Position numbers and translations under genes: made by a program. Shown here in pieces: positions 34,127 through 43,447 of a stretch of DNA of 64,000 nt. How positions within the stretch are numbered: position 1 is the first letter of the stretch; the number at the start of each line of letters is the position of its first letter. A model generated the notes under the pieces. That model searched no databases and had not been told where the DNA came from. It saw nothing but the letters and a program-made list of their open reading frames with translations. This stretch comes from an uncultured Stenotrophomonas sp. (GTDB lineage: Bacteria; Pseudomonadota; Gammaproteobacteria; Xanthomonadales; Xanthomonadaceae): the NCBI RefSeq assembly GCF_913778665.1, contig NZ_CAJYVQ010000002.1:682001-746000 (forward strand), in the 5' to 3' direction.

Positions 34127-35749
34127 ATGCACCGGTACATCGTCTACCTGCTCGCCATCCTGATGTTCCCGATATGCCTGTGGCTGGCCACGCTGTGGCC
34201 GGCCTGGTACTGGGGCGTCGGCCTGACTGCCGCGATGGTGGCGCTGGGGACCTGGGACCTGCTGCAGAAGCGCAGCACGCTGCGCCGCAACTATCCGGTG
34301 ATGGCGCACTTCCGATACGGGCTCGAATCGATCGGCCCGGAAATCCGCCAGTACTTCGTGCAGAGCGACCTGGAGGATGTGCCGTTCTCGCGGCAGCAGC
34401 GCGCGCTGATCTACCAGCGTGCCAAGAACGAGATGGACACGGTGCCGTTCGGGACCCTGCGCAGCACCTACGCGGTGGACTACGAGTGGATCAACCATTC
34501 GCTGGCGCCCACCACCATTGCCAAGCACGACTTCCGCGTGCTGATCGGCCCGACCTGCGCCAAGCCCTATTCGGCCAGCGTGTTCAACATCTCGGCGATG
34601 AGCTTCGGCTCGCTGTCGGCCAATGCGATCCGCGCTTTGAACGAAGGCGCGCGTCGCGGTGGCTTCTACCATGACACCGGCGAAGGCTCGATTTCGCCGT
34701 ATCACCGCGAAATGGGTGGTGATCTGGTGTGGGAGATCGGCTCGGGCTATTTCGGCTGCCGTGACGAAAAGGGCAGCTTCAGCGAAGAGCGCTTCGTTGC
34801 CAACGCCACGCATGATCAGGTCAAGATGATCGAGATCAAGCTGTCGCAGGGTGCCAAGCCAGGCCACGGCGGTGTGCTGCCGGCGCCGAAGGTGACCGCC
34901 GAGATCTCTGTGACGCGCGGCGTACCGATGGGCGTGGACTGCGTGTCGCCGTCGCGCCACTCCGCGTTTTCCACGCCGGTTGAATTGCTGCAGTTCGTCG
35001 CGCGCCTGCGCGAGTTGTCCGGTGGCAAGCCGGTCGGCTTCAAGCTGGCCATCGGCCATCCGTGGGAGTGGTTCGGTATCGCCAAGGCGATGCAGGAAAC
35101 CGGCCTTTTGCCGGACTTCATCGTGGTCGATGGCGCCGAAGGTGGCACCGGTGCGGCACCGGCGGAGTTCGTTGACCATGTCGGCGTGCCGATGCACGAA
35201 GCGTTGCTGCTGGTGCATAACACCCTGGTCGGCCTCGACCTGCGCGAGCGCATCCGCATCGGCGCGGCCGGCAAGATCACCAGTGCTTTCGACATCGCGC
35301 GCACCATCGCGCTGGGCGCCGACTGGTGCAATGCCGGGCGGGGTTTCATGTTCGCGCTGGGCTGCATCCAGTCGCTGAGCTGCCACACCGACAAATGCCC
35401 GACCGGTATCGCTACCCAGAACCCGGCGCGCTGGAAGCACCTGGATGCACCGGACAAGGCCACCCGCGTGTACAGCTACCACGAGCACACCCTGCACGCG
35501 CTGAAGGAGCTCCTGTGCGCCGCGGGCCTGAACGACCCGGCGGAGCTGGGCCCGGAGCACATCCTGCGTCGTGTTTCGCCCGTCGAGATCCGTTCGCTGG
35601 CGTCGCTGTACCGTTACCTGGAACCGGGCGAGCTGCTGCACAAGGTGCCGGATCACGCCGTATTCCATGCGTTCTGGGCCGACGCGCGCAGCGATTCGTT
35701 CCAGCCACCACCGAAGATCCAGGCATTGCGCGCCAGCAAGTCGCGATGA
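34127..35749 (+). CDS. FMN-binding glutamate synthase-like membrane protein
   Basis: 540-residue protein with two N-terminal membrane helices (about residues 5-40) and a glutamate-synthase central-type FMN domain. Visible motifs are ISAMSFGSLSANAIRALNEG, DFIVVDGAEGGTGAAPAEF and a C-terminal CHTDKCPTGIATQ with Cys residues in the place of the 3Fe-4S ligands. The glutaminase and NADPH subunits of true glutamate synthase are not here, so it is a stand-alone FMN oxidoreductase of unknown substrate. GAGGAAA precedes ATG 34127. Confidence 0.88.
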   Translation: MHRYIVYLLAILMFPICLWLATLWPAWYWGVGLTAAMVALGTWDLLQKRSTLRRNYPVMAHFRYGLESIGPEIRQYFVQSDLEDVPFSRQQRALIYQRAKNEMDTVPFGTLRSTYAVDYEWINHSLAPTTIAKHDFRVLIGPTCAKPYSASVFNISAMSFGSLSANAIRALNEGARRGGFYHDTGEGSISPYHREMGGDLVWEIGSGYFGCRDEKGSFSEERFVANATHDQVKMIEIKLSQGAKPGHGGVLPAPKVTAEISVTRGVPMGVDCVSPSRHSAFSTPVELLQFVARLRELSGGKPVGFKLAIGHPWEWFGIAKAMQETGLLPDFIVVDGAEGGTGAAPAEFVDHVGVPMHEALLLVHNTLVGLDLRERIRIGAAGKITSAFDIARTIALGADWCNAGRGFMFALGCIQSLSCHTDKCPTGIATQNPARWKHLDAPDKATRVYSYHEHTLHALKELLCAAGLNDPAELGPEHILRRVSPVEIRSLASLYRYLEPGELLHKVPDHAVFHAFWADARSDSFQPPPKIQALRASKSR

Positions 35750-35756
35750 CGCTCCC

Positions 35757-35817
35757 GTAACGTCGAGCTTGCTCGACGGCCTTGCTGTTCAGTACAGTCG
35801 AGCAAGCTCGACGCTAC
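35757..35817. repeat. SMAG-type inverted pair
   Basis: Two GTAG-headed copies in inverted orientation, GTAACGTCGAGCTTGCTCGAC (35757-35777) and its near reverse complement (35797-35817; 20 of 21 bases match). Each arm has an internal GTCGAGC palindrome. It fits the SMAG (Stenotrophomonas maltophilia GTAG) repeat family in form and placement. Confidence 0.8.
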
Positions 35818-35827
35818 AAGAGATGTC

Positions 35828-36289
35828 ATGCAGTTCAGGACCGGCACCATGGACGATGTGGCAGCGCTGTGGGCACTGCGCACGCGCTGCGTGCGCGAGT
35901 CCTGCAGCAGCCATTACCCCGCCCAGGTGATCGCACCCTGGTCGGCCTCGCCGCCACCGTCGCACTATGCGCGGCTGCTGGGGCAGGGCGGTTGCGTGGT
36001 GGCCGAGGATGCGCAGGGCGCGCTGCTTGGATTCGGCGTCTTCGATGCCGATGCCAATGAAGTCGATGCCTTGTTCGTTGATCCGGATCGTGGTGGCCAG
36101 GGCATCGGCCAGGCGCTGATGCAGCGATTGCTGGCCATGGCCGATCGCGGGCGTGAGGTGGTGCTGTCGGCCTCGCTCAACGCAGTGCCCTTCTACCACC
36201 GGCAAGGCTTTGTCAGCGTGCGCGAAGAGGCCTATCCGCATCCCAGCGGCGTGGCGCTGGCGTCGGTGAGCATGCGCCGGCCTTGGTAG
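35828..36289 (+). CDS. GNAT-family acetyltransferase
   Basis: 153-residue Gcn5-related N-acetyltransferase. The acetyl-CoA binding motif A is ALFVDPDRGGQGIGQALM near residue 78, and the C-terminal NAVPFYHRQGFV is typical of the family. The substrate is not evident. It is flanked on both sides by SMAG-type repeats. Confidence 0.9.
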   Translation: MQFRTGTMDDVAALWALRTRCVRESCSSHYPAQVIAPWSASPPPSHYARLLGQGGCVVAEDAQGALLGFGVFDADANEVDALFVDPDRGGQGIGQALMQRLLAMADRGREVVLSASLNAVPFYHRQGFVSVREEAYPHPSGVALASVSMRRPW

Positions 36290-36290
36290 G

Positions 36291-36380
36291 GTAGAGCCGA
36301 GCTTGCTCGACTGCTTTTGATTCAAGCCGAGCATGGGCTCGGCTCTACCACGCAATGCAGCCGAGCAAGCTCGACTCTAC
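36291..36380. repeat. Three-hairpin SMAG-type cluster
   Basis: Three hairpin-forming segments: 36291-36311 (GTAGAGCCGAGCTTGCTC...), 36326-36348 (GCCGAGCATGGGCTCGGC...) and 36357-36380 (...CCGAGCAAGCTCGACTCTAC). They lie between the GNAT gene and the BaiN-like gene. On the minus strand the last element's GTAG contains the stop codon of the BaiN-like gene. Confidence 0.8.
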
Positions 36381-37627
36381 AGCGCCGGTTTCAACCACCC
36401 GATCACGCCTTCCGCCGCACGCAGGCCGCTGGCATAGCACGCGGTCAGCAGGTAGCCACCGGTCGGCGCTTCCCAGTCCAGCATCTCACCGGCGCAGAAA
36501 ACGCCGGGCAGGGCGCGCAGCATCAATCCCTCATCCAGCGCGTCCAGTCGTACGCCGCCGGCCGTACTGATCACCTCGGCCATCGGCCGCGGCCGCAGCA
36601 GGCGCACTGGCAGCCGCTTGAGTGTGGCCACCACCATAGGCAGATCGTTGCCGGCGTCCTTGCCCAGGCGTTCGAACACCAGCGCAGCCTTCACCGCATC
36701 GACGCCGGCCTGGCGGCGCAGGTGCTCGCCGAAGCTGCGGCCCTTGCGCGGGCGCGACAGGTCGGCCAGCAGGCGCGCTTCGTCGCGGCCGGGCACCAGG
36801 TCCAGCCACAGCGTGGCGTGGCCGTCGCGGTTGATGGTCTCGCGCAGATCGGCCGCCAACGCGTAGATCAGGCTGCCCTCGATGCCGTACTCACTGGCCA
36901 CGCACTCACCCTGCAGCGACTGCGGCTGGCCGGCCAGATCGATCCAGTGCGCCACCACCGCCTTCAGCGGCGTGCCGGCATTGCGTTGGATGAACATCGC
37001 CGTCCAGTCCACGTCGAAACCGCAGTTGGCCGATTGCAGTGGCGCGATGTCGACGCCGCGCGCCTGCAACGGCGCGACCCAGGCGCCATCGCTGCCCAGC
37101 TGCGGCCAACTGCCGCCACCGAGGGCCAGCACGGTGGCGCCGGCATGGACATCAACCTCGCCGTCTTCGGTACTGAAGCGCAGCGCGCCATCGTCGCCCC
37201 AGCCGGTCCAGCGATGGTTCGCATGTAGGCGCACGCCCTGTTCCTTCAGCCGGCGTACCCAGCCACGCAGCAGCGGCGCGGCCTTGCGGTCGACCGGGAA
37301 CACGCGGCCGGAGCTGCCCACGTAGGTCTCCACGCCGAAACCCGCCGCCCAGTCGCGCAGCGCCTGCGCGTCGAAACCGTCCAGCCAGCGGCCGACTGCG
37401 GGGGCCTGCTCACGGTAGCGGCTGTCGAACAGCGGGCGTGGATCGGAATGGGTCAGGTTGAGCCCACCCTTGCCGGCGATCAGGAACTTGCGGCCGGGCG
37501 AGCCCTTGGCCTCGTACAGGTCGACTTCCAGGCCGGCCGCGCGCAGGCGTTCGGCGGCGAACAGGCCGGCCGGGCCACCGCCGATGACGGCGACCCGCGG
37601 TGGCGGAGCGGTATTACGGTTTGACAT
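36377..37627 (-). CDS. BaiN/HI0933-like FAD-dependent oxidoreductase
   Basis: 416-residue flavoprotein (TIGR03862-type, HI0933/BaiN family). The FAD Rossmann motif is AVIGGGPAGLFAAERL near residues 13-28, then KGGLNLTHSD follows the phosphate-binding region. The C-terminal YASGLRAAEGVIGWL closes the FAD fold. Physiological role is not settled for this family. Its start overlaps the stop of the FKBP gene, which is transcribed first on this strand. The stop codon is inside a SMAG-type repeat. Confidence 0.88.
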   Translation of the reverse strand: MSNRNTAPPPRVAVIGGGPAGLFAAERLRAAGLEVDLYEAKGSPGRKFLIAGKGGLNLTHSDPRPLFDSRYREQAPAVGRWLDGFDAQALRDWAAGFGVETYVGSSGRVFPVDRKAAPLLRGWVRRLKEQGVRLHANHRWTGWGDDGALRFSTEDGEVDVHAGATVLALGGGSWPQLGSDGAWVAPLQARGVDIAPLQSANCGFDVDWTAMFIQRNAGTPLKAVVAHWIDLAGQPQSLQGECVASEYGIEGSLIYALAADLRETINRDGHATLWLDLVPGRDEARLLADLSRPRKGRSFGEHLRRQAGVDAVKAALVFERLGKDAGNDLPMVVATLKRLPVRLLRPRPMAEVISTAGGVRLDALDEGLMLRALPGVFCAGEMLDWEAPTGGYLLTACYASGLRAAEGVIGWLKPAL

Positions 37628-38048
37628 CGAGCAGCTCGACGTCGAACACCAGCGACGAGCCGGCCGGGATCGGGCCGACGCGGCGGTCGCCGTAGCCGTA
37701 ATCCGGCGGGATCATCAGGGTGCGCTTGCCGCCGACTTTCATGCCGGCCACGCCCTCATCCCAGCCTCGGATGACCTGGCCGGCGCCGAGCGTGAAGGTG
37801 AACGGTTCTCCACGGCCGACCGAGCTGTCGAAGGTCTTGCCGTGCTTGTTCTCGGTGCGGTTGTCGTAGATCCAGCCGGTGTAATGCACGGTGACCTTGC
37901 TGCCGGCGACGGCCTCGGCACCGGTGCCGGGCACCTTGTCGATGCGCTCGAAGGTGGTCAGCGTGCCACCCGGCGGCGGACCGGACGGCTCGGTCGAGCA
38001 GCCAGCGGCGGCGAGTGACAGCAGCAGGGGAAGCAGCAGGCGGCGCAT
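37614..38048 (-). CDS. FKBP-type peptidyl-prolyl isomerase lipoprotein
   Basis: 144-residue lipoprotein with signal MRRLLLPLLLSLAAAGC (Cys 17) and a single FKBP domain. The domain shows VTVHYTGWIYDN, FTFTLGAGQVIRGWDEGV and PDYGYGDR. It would assist folding in the periplasm or at the outer membrane. The ATG at 38048 is chosen because it begins the lipoprotein signal; the longer frame upstream overlaps the divergent gene. It overlaps the BaiN-like gene by 14 bases. Confidence 0.92.
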   Translation of the reverse strand: MRRLLLPLLLSLAAAGCSTEPSGPPPGGTLTTFERIDKVPGTGAEAVAGSKVTVHYTGWIYDNRTENKHGKTFDSSVGRGEPFTFTLGAGQVIRGWDEGVAGMKVGGKRTLMIPPDYGYGDRRVGPIPAGSSLVFDVELLDVKP

Positions 38049-38117
38049 CGGGCGTCTCCGGAAGGGCGCAGGGCGAGGGCGGCAAGGGTAGCGCATCGGC
38101 GCAGGTATCATGGGCGC

Positions 38118-38483
38118 ATGGCAAAACTTCTGCTCAATCTGCGCAACGTCGGCGACGACGAATATGCCGATGTCTGCACGCTGCTCGATCAGCACGGCAT
38201 CGCCTGGTACCGCACCGAACCCAGCCCCTGGGGCATTTCCAACGGCGGCCTGTGGCTGCGCGAGGACGCTGACCATCCGCGCGCCAAGGCGCTGATGGCC
38301 GACTACCAGGCCGCGCGGGGCGTGCGGGTGCGTGCAGAGCGCGAGCAGGCGCTGCGCGATGGCACCGCCGAGACCTTCGCCAGCCTGTTCCGGCGGCGCC
38401 CGCTATACGTGGCGCTGGTGCTGCTGGCGATGGCCGGCGCGGCGGCGCTGGTGCTGCTGCCGTTCATGCTGCTGCGCGGCTAA
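38118..38483 (+). CDS. DUF6164-like membrane protein
   Basis: 121-residue protein with a soluble part (MAKLLLNLRNVGDDEYADVC, about 1-90) that resembles a small ferredoxin-like sensor fold, and one C-terminal membrane helix (about 95-118). It matches what I recall of DUF6164 proteins. Divergent from the FKBP gene. Function unknown. Confidence 0.75.
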   Translation: MAKLLLNLRNVGDDEYADVCTLLDQHGIAWYRTEPSPWGISNGGLWLREDADHPRAKALMADYQAARGVRVRAEREQALRDGTAETFASLFRRRPLYVALVLLAMAGAAALVLLPFMLLRG

Positions 38484-38485
38484 AG

Positions 38486-38551
38486 GGTCGGATCCGTCTG
38501 CTGCGCAGAGGACTCTGATGCCTGAATTCGTGAACGTGGAATCTGACCCCG
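38486..38551. repeat. GGGTCGGATCC-type repeat upstream of trhO
   Basis: Begins GGGTCGGATCC just after the upstream stop and ends GGAATCTGACCCC, so the ends pair. It is related to the repeat at 14841-14879 after pgsA. Confidence 0.6.
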
Positions 38552-38577
38552 GCGCGCACTGGCGCTAAAATGGCTGG

Positions 38578-39345
38578 ATGATCGCCAACACCGCCGCCTA
38601 CCATTTCGCCGTCATCGACGCCCCCCAGGCCCTGCGCGACCAGCTGCTGGAGCGTGCTGAGGCGGCCGAGCTGCGCGGCACGATCCTGGTGGCCGGCGAG
38701 GGCCTGAACCTGTTCCTGGCCGGCGCGCCCGACGCGATCGAAGGCTTCTACGCAGCGCTCCGCGAAGACGCGCGCTTCGCTGACCTGCGGGTCAAGACCA
38801 GCCTCAGCGAACACCAGCCGTTCGCGCGGCTGAAGGCCAAGGTGAAGGACGAGATCATCAGCTTCCGCCGTGATGACGGCCAGCCGCTGGACTTTCCGCG
38901 TGCGCCGGCCGTTGATCCGGCAACCGTGCAGCGCTGGCTGCGGCAGGGCCATGACGATGCCGGCAAGCCGGTGGTGATGCTCGATACGCGCAACCTGCAG
39001 GAGGTGGAGTACGGGACCTTCAAGGATGCGCTGGTGCTTCCCATCCACAAGTTCACCGACCTTCCCGAGGCGCTGGCACCGCACCGCGAGGCGCTGAAGG
39101 ACAGTACCGTGGTCAGTTTCTGTACCGGTGGCATTCGTTGCGAGAAGGCCGCGCTGTGGATGCTCAACGACGGCATGGACAACGTGCTGCAGCTCGACGG
39201 TGGCATCCTCGGCTACTTCGAGGAAGTGGGGGGCGAAGGCTACGAGGGCCGCTGCTTCGTGTTCGACGAGCGCGTGGCACTGGATGCCGGGCTGAAGCCG
39301 ATGGTCGACCAACCGCTGCCGGAGCCGCGCCCCAGCGCGTTCTGA
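38578..39345 (+). CDS. trhO: tRNA uridine hydroxylase, rhodanese-like
   Basis: 255-residue YceA/TrhO-family protein, which hydroxylates uridine 34 of some tRNAs. The N-terminal part is GTILVAGEGLNLFLAG, and the rhodanese domain ends with the active Cys in FCTGGIRCEKAAL. It is about 100 residues shorter than E. coli YceA, lacking the C-terminal Cys-rich tail, a form common in some proteobacteria. It stands alone. Confidence 0.9.
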   Translation: MIANTAAYHFAVIDAPQALRDQLLERAEAAELRGTILVAGEGLNLFLAGAPDAIEGFYAALREDARFADLRVKTSLSEHQPFARLKAKVKDEIISFRRDDGQPLDFPRAPAVDPATVQRWLRQGHDDAGKPVVMLDTRNLQEVEYGTFKDALVLPIHKFTDLPEALAPHREALKDSTVVSFCTGGIRCEKAALWMLNDGMDNVLQLDGGILGYFEEVGGEGYEGRCFVFDERVALDAGLKPMVDQPLPEPRPSAF

Positions 39346-39538
39346 CCCGCCCTGCGGGAAATGCCGATTTCCCGGTGAAGCCGGTCGTTGCTCGGCTGCC
39401 GCGGCACCCAGCCTGCCGGCCAGCGGGCGGCACGACCGGATCAAGCCCTGCGGACGCTGAGCCCGTCCCGCGGGAATCAGCATTCCGCCACCGTCACTGG
39501 CCGTTGCGCCCGGCCGACCCCATCACAAGGGGAATCCT

Positions 39539-40552
39539 GTGACGGAATACCGCCTGATGATCCCGTTGTCGATTCTCGACCTGGCCCCGGTCTGCGAGGG
39601 CAGTGACACCACCGCCGCCTTCGCCAACATGCTGGAACTGGCCCAGCATGCCGATGCGCTTGGCTACCGCCGCTACTGGCTGGCTGAACACCACAACATG
39701 CCTGGCATCGCCAGTGCGGCTACCGCCGTGCTGATCGGCCATGTGGCCGGGAGCACGAAGCGCATCCGCGTGGGTGCCGGCGGCATCATGCTGCCCAACC
39801 ATGCGCCGCTGCAGGTGGCCGAGCAGTTCGGCACGCTGGCGTCGCTGTATCCGGACCGTATCGACCTTGGCCTGGGCCGCGCGCCGGGCACCGACCAGCC
39901 GACGGCGCGGGCCTTGCGTCGCTACTTCGACAGCGCCGACCAGTTCCCGCAGGACGTGCGCGAACTGCTGCACTACTTCGAGCCGGTGCAACCCGGCCAG
40001 GCCGTGCAGGCCGTGCCGGGCGGGGGCCTGCGGGTGCCTACCTGGATCCTCGGTTCGAGCCTGTTCGGCGCGCGCATGGCCGCCTCGATGGGCCTGCCGT
40101 ACGCGTTCGCTTCGCACTTCGCGCCCGACGCGATGGACGAAGCCCTTGCTGTGTACCGCCGCGAGTTCCGCCCGTCGGCGACCCTGAAGCAACCGCACGC
40201 GATGCTGGCGCTGAACGTAGTCGCCAGCGACAGCGAAGCCGAGTCACGCCGCCTGTTCACCAGCCAGCAACAGAGTTTCGTCAATCTGCGTCGTGGGCGC
40301 CCGGGCAAGATTCCGGCGCCGATCGACGATATCGAGTCGTTCTGGGAACCGCATGAAAAGCTGGGCGTGGAGCGGGCATTGGCCTGCACCGTGCTGGGTG
40401 ATCCGCAACAGGTGGCCGAGGGCATCGCTGCCTTCGTCGAGCGGCACGCACCCGACGAACTGATGCTCACCGCCAACCTGTATGAGCATCGTGCGCGCCT
40501 GCGTTCGTTCGAGCTGGCGATGCAGGCCTGGCACGCCCGCCACGCGGGCTGA
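39539..40552 (+). CDS. Luciferase-like (LLM) flavin monooxygenase
   Basis: 337-residue protein of the bacterial luciferase-like family (single-subunit group, MsnO8 pattern) starting with GTG. Motifs include [36 protein letters not shown] and [18 protein letters not shown]. It would use FMN reduced by a separate reductase. Substrate unknown. An AAGGGGAA ribosome binding site precedes the GTG. Confidence 0.88.
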   Translation: MTEYRLMIPLSILDLAPVCEGSDTTAAFANMLELAQHADALGYRRYWLAEHHNMPGIASAATAVLIGHVAGSTKRIRVGAGGIMLPNHAPLQVAEQFGTLASLYPDRIDLGLGRAPGTDQPTARALRRYFDSADQFPQDVRELLHYFEPVQPGQAVQAVPGGGLRVPTWILGSSLFGARMAASMGLPYAFASHFAPDAMDEALAVYRREFRPSATLKQPHAMLALNVVASDSEAESRRLFTSQQQSFVNLRRGRPGKIPAPIDDIESFWEPHEKLGVERALACTVLGDPQQVAEGIAAFVERHAPDELMLTANLYEHRARLRSFELAMQAWHARHAG

Positions 40553-40620
40553 ACAATTGCGTCACGGCCCATTGCGGTCGATGCGCGTCTGATGGGGGCC
40601 CGACACCGATGGAGCCCCCC

Positions 40621-41118
40621 ATGGCCGATACGCACGCCGAACACATTGCCCAGCTGGCCGAACTGATCCAGGACGTGGAGGTGGCGATGTTCACCACCAC
40701 CGGCGTTGACGGGCGCCTTTACAGCCGGCCGCTGGCCACCCAGCAGGTCGCCTTCGACGGTGATCTTTGGTTCGTGATCACCGCCGACAGCCCGAAGGTG
40801 GCCGAGATCGCGCTCGATCCGCGGGTCAACGTGGCTTACGCATCACCGTCCAAGAACACGTATGTATCGGTGTCAGGCCGTGCGCGCGTGGTTGACGATC
40901 GCGCGAAGATCGAGGAGCTGTGGTCGCCTGCGATGAAGCTGTTCTTCCCTGGAGGCAAGGACGACCCCAACCTGCGCCTGATCCATGTGCGTGCCGACAG
41001 TGCCGAGTACTGGGATGGCCCGGGCACGCTGCTGGGCAAGGCGCTGACGTTCGTGTTGTCGGCGGTGCAGGACGACCCGGCACCGCTGGCCGATAACGGG
41101 TTCATTGATCTGCGTTGA
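40621..41118 (+). CDS. General stress / pyridoxamine oxidase-like flavin protein
   Basis: 165-residue split-barrel protein of the PNPOx-like, general stress protein 26 type. Family features are VAMFTTTGVDGRLYSRPL at the N-terminus and SPKVAEIALDPRVNVAY. ATG 40621 is chosen because GGAG lies six bases upstream. Its exact reaction is unknown. It follows the LLM gene in the same direction. Confidence 0.85.
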   Translation: MADTHAEHIAQLAELIQDVEVAMFTTTGVDGRLYSRPLATQQVAFDGDLWFVITADSPKVAEIALDPRVNVAYASPSKNTYVSVSGRARVVDDRAKIEELWSPAMKLFFPGGKDDPNLRLIHVRADSAEYWDGPGTLLGKALTFVLSAVQDDPAPLADNGFIDLR

Positions 41119-41128
41119 GGTTTCGCCC

Positions 41129-41190
41129 CGCCGGGCATGGCCCGGCGCTAGCGGGCGCGCATCGTGTGTAGCGCCGGGCCATGCCCGGCG
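41129..41190. repeat. SMAG-type inverted pair (CGCCGGGC)
   Basis: CGCCGGGCATGGCCCGGCGCTA at 41129-41150 and GTAGCGCCGGGCCATGCCCGGCG at 41168-41190 face each other. They lie between convergent genes and could terminate both. Confidence 0.75.
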
Positions 41191-41207
41191 AGCGCAGCGG
41201 TCGTCTT

Positions 41208-41867
41208 TCAGAACCAGCGCTGCACCAGATCCACCGTATAGCCCACCAGCTGTCCCGAGCTGAAGCCGAAGAAGGCGATCGCCGCCAGCGCTGCGATCCA
41301 GTTGAACAGCATCAGCGCGCCATCGCGCTCCAGCAGCGCCAGCGCAAACAGCAGCAGCTGGAAGCCGAACAGGAAGTTGGTGAACGGAATCGGCAGCGAC
41401 AGCAGGACACCCAGCAGCACCAGCAACAGGCCGGTGAATGCGTGCGCCGGCAGCGGGGTCAGCAGCTGCGGCAGGCGCGGTTTGAGCATCTTGTCCAGGC
41501 GCCGCAGCGGCCGTTCGATGCGGTCGAGGAAGCGGTGCATGGTGCCGCGCTTCGGTCCGCGACGTGCGATGAAGCCCGGCAGCCAGGGGCGGCGGAGGCA
41601 GCACAGCATCTGCAGGCCGATGAGGATCACCAGCGGCCCGCTGACCGCACCGCCCATGCCCGGGATCGGGATGAACGAGGGCAGGATGGCGACGAACAGG
41701 AACACACCGAAGGCGCTCTGCTGCAGGTTGCAGAGGATGTGGCCGAGCGGCATGTGCTCGGTGGGCTCGCCGGAGGCGAACATCTCCAGCAGGGTGCGGA
41801 TGCCCTCGTTGCGGTAGGCCCGGCGATCAGCGCGCGGGCCTTGGCCGGCCTCAGGCGGTGAGCTCAT
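41208..41867 (-). CDS. ExoD-like exopolysaccharide synthesis protein
   Basis: 219-residue membrane protein of the ExoD family, with the family motif GILPSFIPIPGMGG-like AILPSFIPIPGMGGAVSGP near residue 65 and several helices near the C-terminus. ExoD affects exopolysaccharide in rhizobia, but its biochemical role is not known. The start ATG 41867 overlaps the stop of the CorC-like gene by 17 bases, so they form an operon. Confidence 0.87.
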   Translation of the reverse strand: MSSPPEAGQGPRADRRAYRNEGIRTLLEMFASGEPTEHMPLGHILCNLQQSAFGVFLFVAILPSFIPIPGMGGAVSGPLVILIGLQMLCCLRRPWLPGFIARRGPKRGTMHRFLDRIERPLRRLDKMLKPRLPQLLTPLPAHAFTGLLLVLLGVLLSLPIPFTNFLFGFQLLLFALALLERDGALMLFNWIAALAAIAFFGFSSGQLVGYTVDLVQRWF

Positions 41868-43170
41868 CGGCCTGCTCGTCGGACAGTGTGCGCAGCAGCA
41901 GCTTGTCCACGCGCGCCCCGTCCAGGTCGACGATCTCGAAGCGCCAGCCGGCCCAGTCGAAGTATTCGCCCGCATGCGGAATGCGGCCGAAATAGTGGAT
42001 GCACATGCCGGCCAGCGTGTAGTAGTCGCCATCCTCGGCATCGGGCAGGTCGTTGCTGCCGATCAGCTCACGCAGGTCCTCGATCGGCAGCGAGCCATCC
42101 ACCAGCAGCGAGCCATCCTCGCGGGTCACCACCAGCGCATCCTCGTCGGCGTTCTCCACCGCCTGCAGGCGGCCGACCACCGCGCCCATCAGGTCGCTGA
42201 TGGTCACCAGCCCCTGGATCTCGCCGTACTCATCCACCACCAGTGCCATCGACTGCTGTTCCTCGCGGAAGATTTCCAGCAGCTTCATCGCGTGGGTCGA
42301 TTCGGAAACATACAGCGGCTCGCGCAGGGTCTGGAACAGCGCGGTGTCGCCGCGCGCCATGCGCGTGGCCAGTGATTTCAGTTCGAGCACGCCGACCACG
42401 TCCATGTCATTGTCGCGGTACACCGGATATCGCGAGAACTCGTGTTCGGCCATGATTTCCAGGTTGCGCTCCAGACCGGCCTGGGTGTCCAGCCACGCGA
42501 TACGGTTACGCGGCGTCATCAGGCTGTCGGCGGTGCGGTCGCCCAGGCGCATGACGCGGTTCATCATGTCGCGCTCGTGGGCGTCGATCACGCCGGCCTC
42601 GTGGCTCTCGGCGACCAGCATGCGGATCTCTTCTTCGGTCACCGAGGCGACCTCATCCTTGCCCAGGCCGAACAGGCGCAGCACCAGCTGGGTGGTCTTG
42701 GACAGCAGCCAGACGAAGGGTAGCGCCAGCTTGGCCAGCCAGCTCATCGGCATCGCCACCAGGCCGGCAATGGCCTCCGAACGGGTCAGCGCCAGGCGCT
42801 TGGGCACCAGTTCGCCGAAGATCAGCGTGATGAAGGTGATCAGGCTGACCGCCAGCGCGGTACCGATGTTGCCGGCATAGGCGAAGCCCGGCATCAGGCC
42901 CTGGATCCAGCCGGCGAAGGCCTCGCCCAGTGCTTCACCGCCGAGGTAGCCGGTCAGCACGCCGATCACGGTGATGCCGATCTGCACGGTGGACAGGAAG
43001 CTCTCCGGCTTCTCCGACAGTTCCAGCGCCTTGGCGGCGCGCTTGGAGGTGGCGGCCATCTGCTTCAGGCGGCTCTTGCGCGAGGTCATGACCGACATCT
43101 CGGACATGGCGAAGAAGCCGTTCAGCAGAACCAGCGCGAAGACAATCAGGATCATTTCAAACACGGGCAT
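41851..43170 (-). CDS. CNNM/CorC-type hemolysin-family membrane protein
   Basis: 439-residue protein of the HlyC/CorC (CNNM) family. A DUF21 membrane domain with about four helices occupies 1-190, a CBS pair lies at about 205-330 (LMTPRNRIAWLD), and a CorC_HlyC domain at about 345-430 (LVDGSLPIEDLRELIG). Family members are linked to magnesium or cobalt efflux and to cell-envelope stress. It is the first gene of a two-gene operon with the ExoD-like gene. Confidence 0.92.
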   Translation of the reverse strand: MPVFEMILIVFALVLLNGFFAMSEMSVMTSRKSRLKQMAATSKRAAKALELSEKPESFLSTVQIGITVIGVLTGYLGGEALGEAFAGWIQGLMPGFAYAGNIGTALAVSLITFITLIFGELVPKRLALTRSEAIAGLVAMPMSWLAKLALPFVWLLSKTTQLVLRLFGLGKDEVASVTEEEIRMLVAESHEAGVIDAHERDMMNRVMRLGDRTADSLMTPRNRIAWLDTQAGLERNLEIMAEHEFSRYPVYRDNDMDVVGVLELKSLATRMARGDTALFQTLREPLYVSESTHAMKLLEIFREEQQSMALVVDEYGEIQGLVTISDLMGAVVGRLQAVENADEDALVVTREDGSLLVDGSLPIEDLRELIGSNDLPDAEDGDYYTLAGMCIHYFGRIPHAGEYFDWAGWRFEIVDLDGARVDKLLLRTLSDEQADELTA

Positions 43171-43447
43171 CGTCCCCGGTTGGTGGCAGGGAGGGCGTGT
43201 GCTTGCGATGGCGGCAGGCGCTCAGGAACGGGATCCGGCGCGGCGCAGGGGGATAAGGGTCGTCGTCCATAAGGTGCGCCCGAAGGCGCGCTGGCATCTT
43301 AGCAAAGGGGCGTGGCCGGATGGCAACTGCCTGTTCAGGTTCGGGCTTCCATGCCCCGAAAAGGGGGCAGGGATACCCGAGATGGTCATCTAGCCGTCAT
43401 AATTCCGTCTGGTGCCGTCCTTCCCGCGACGGCTGACAGGTTTCTCA

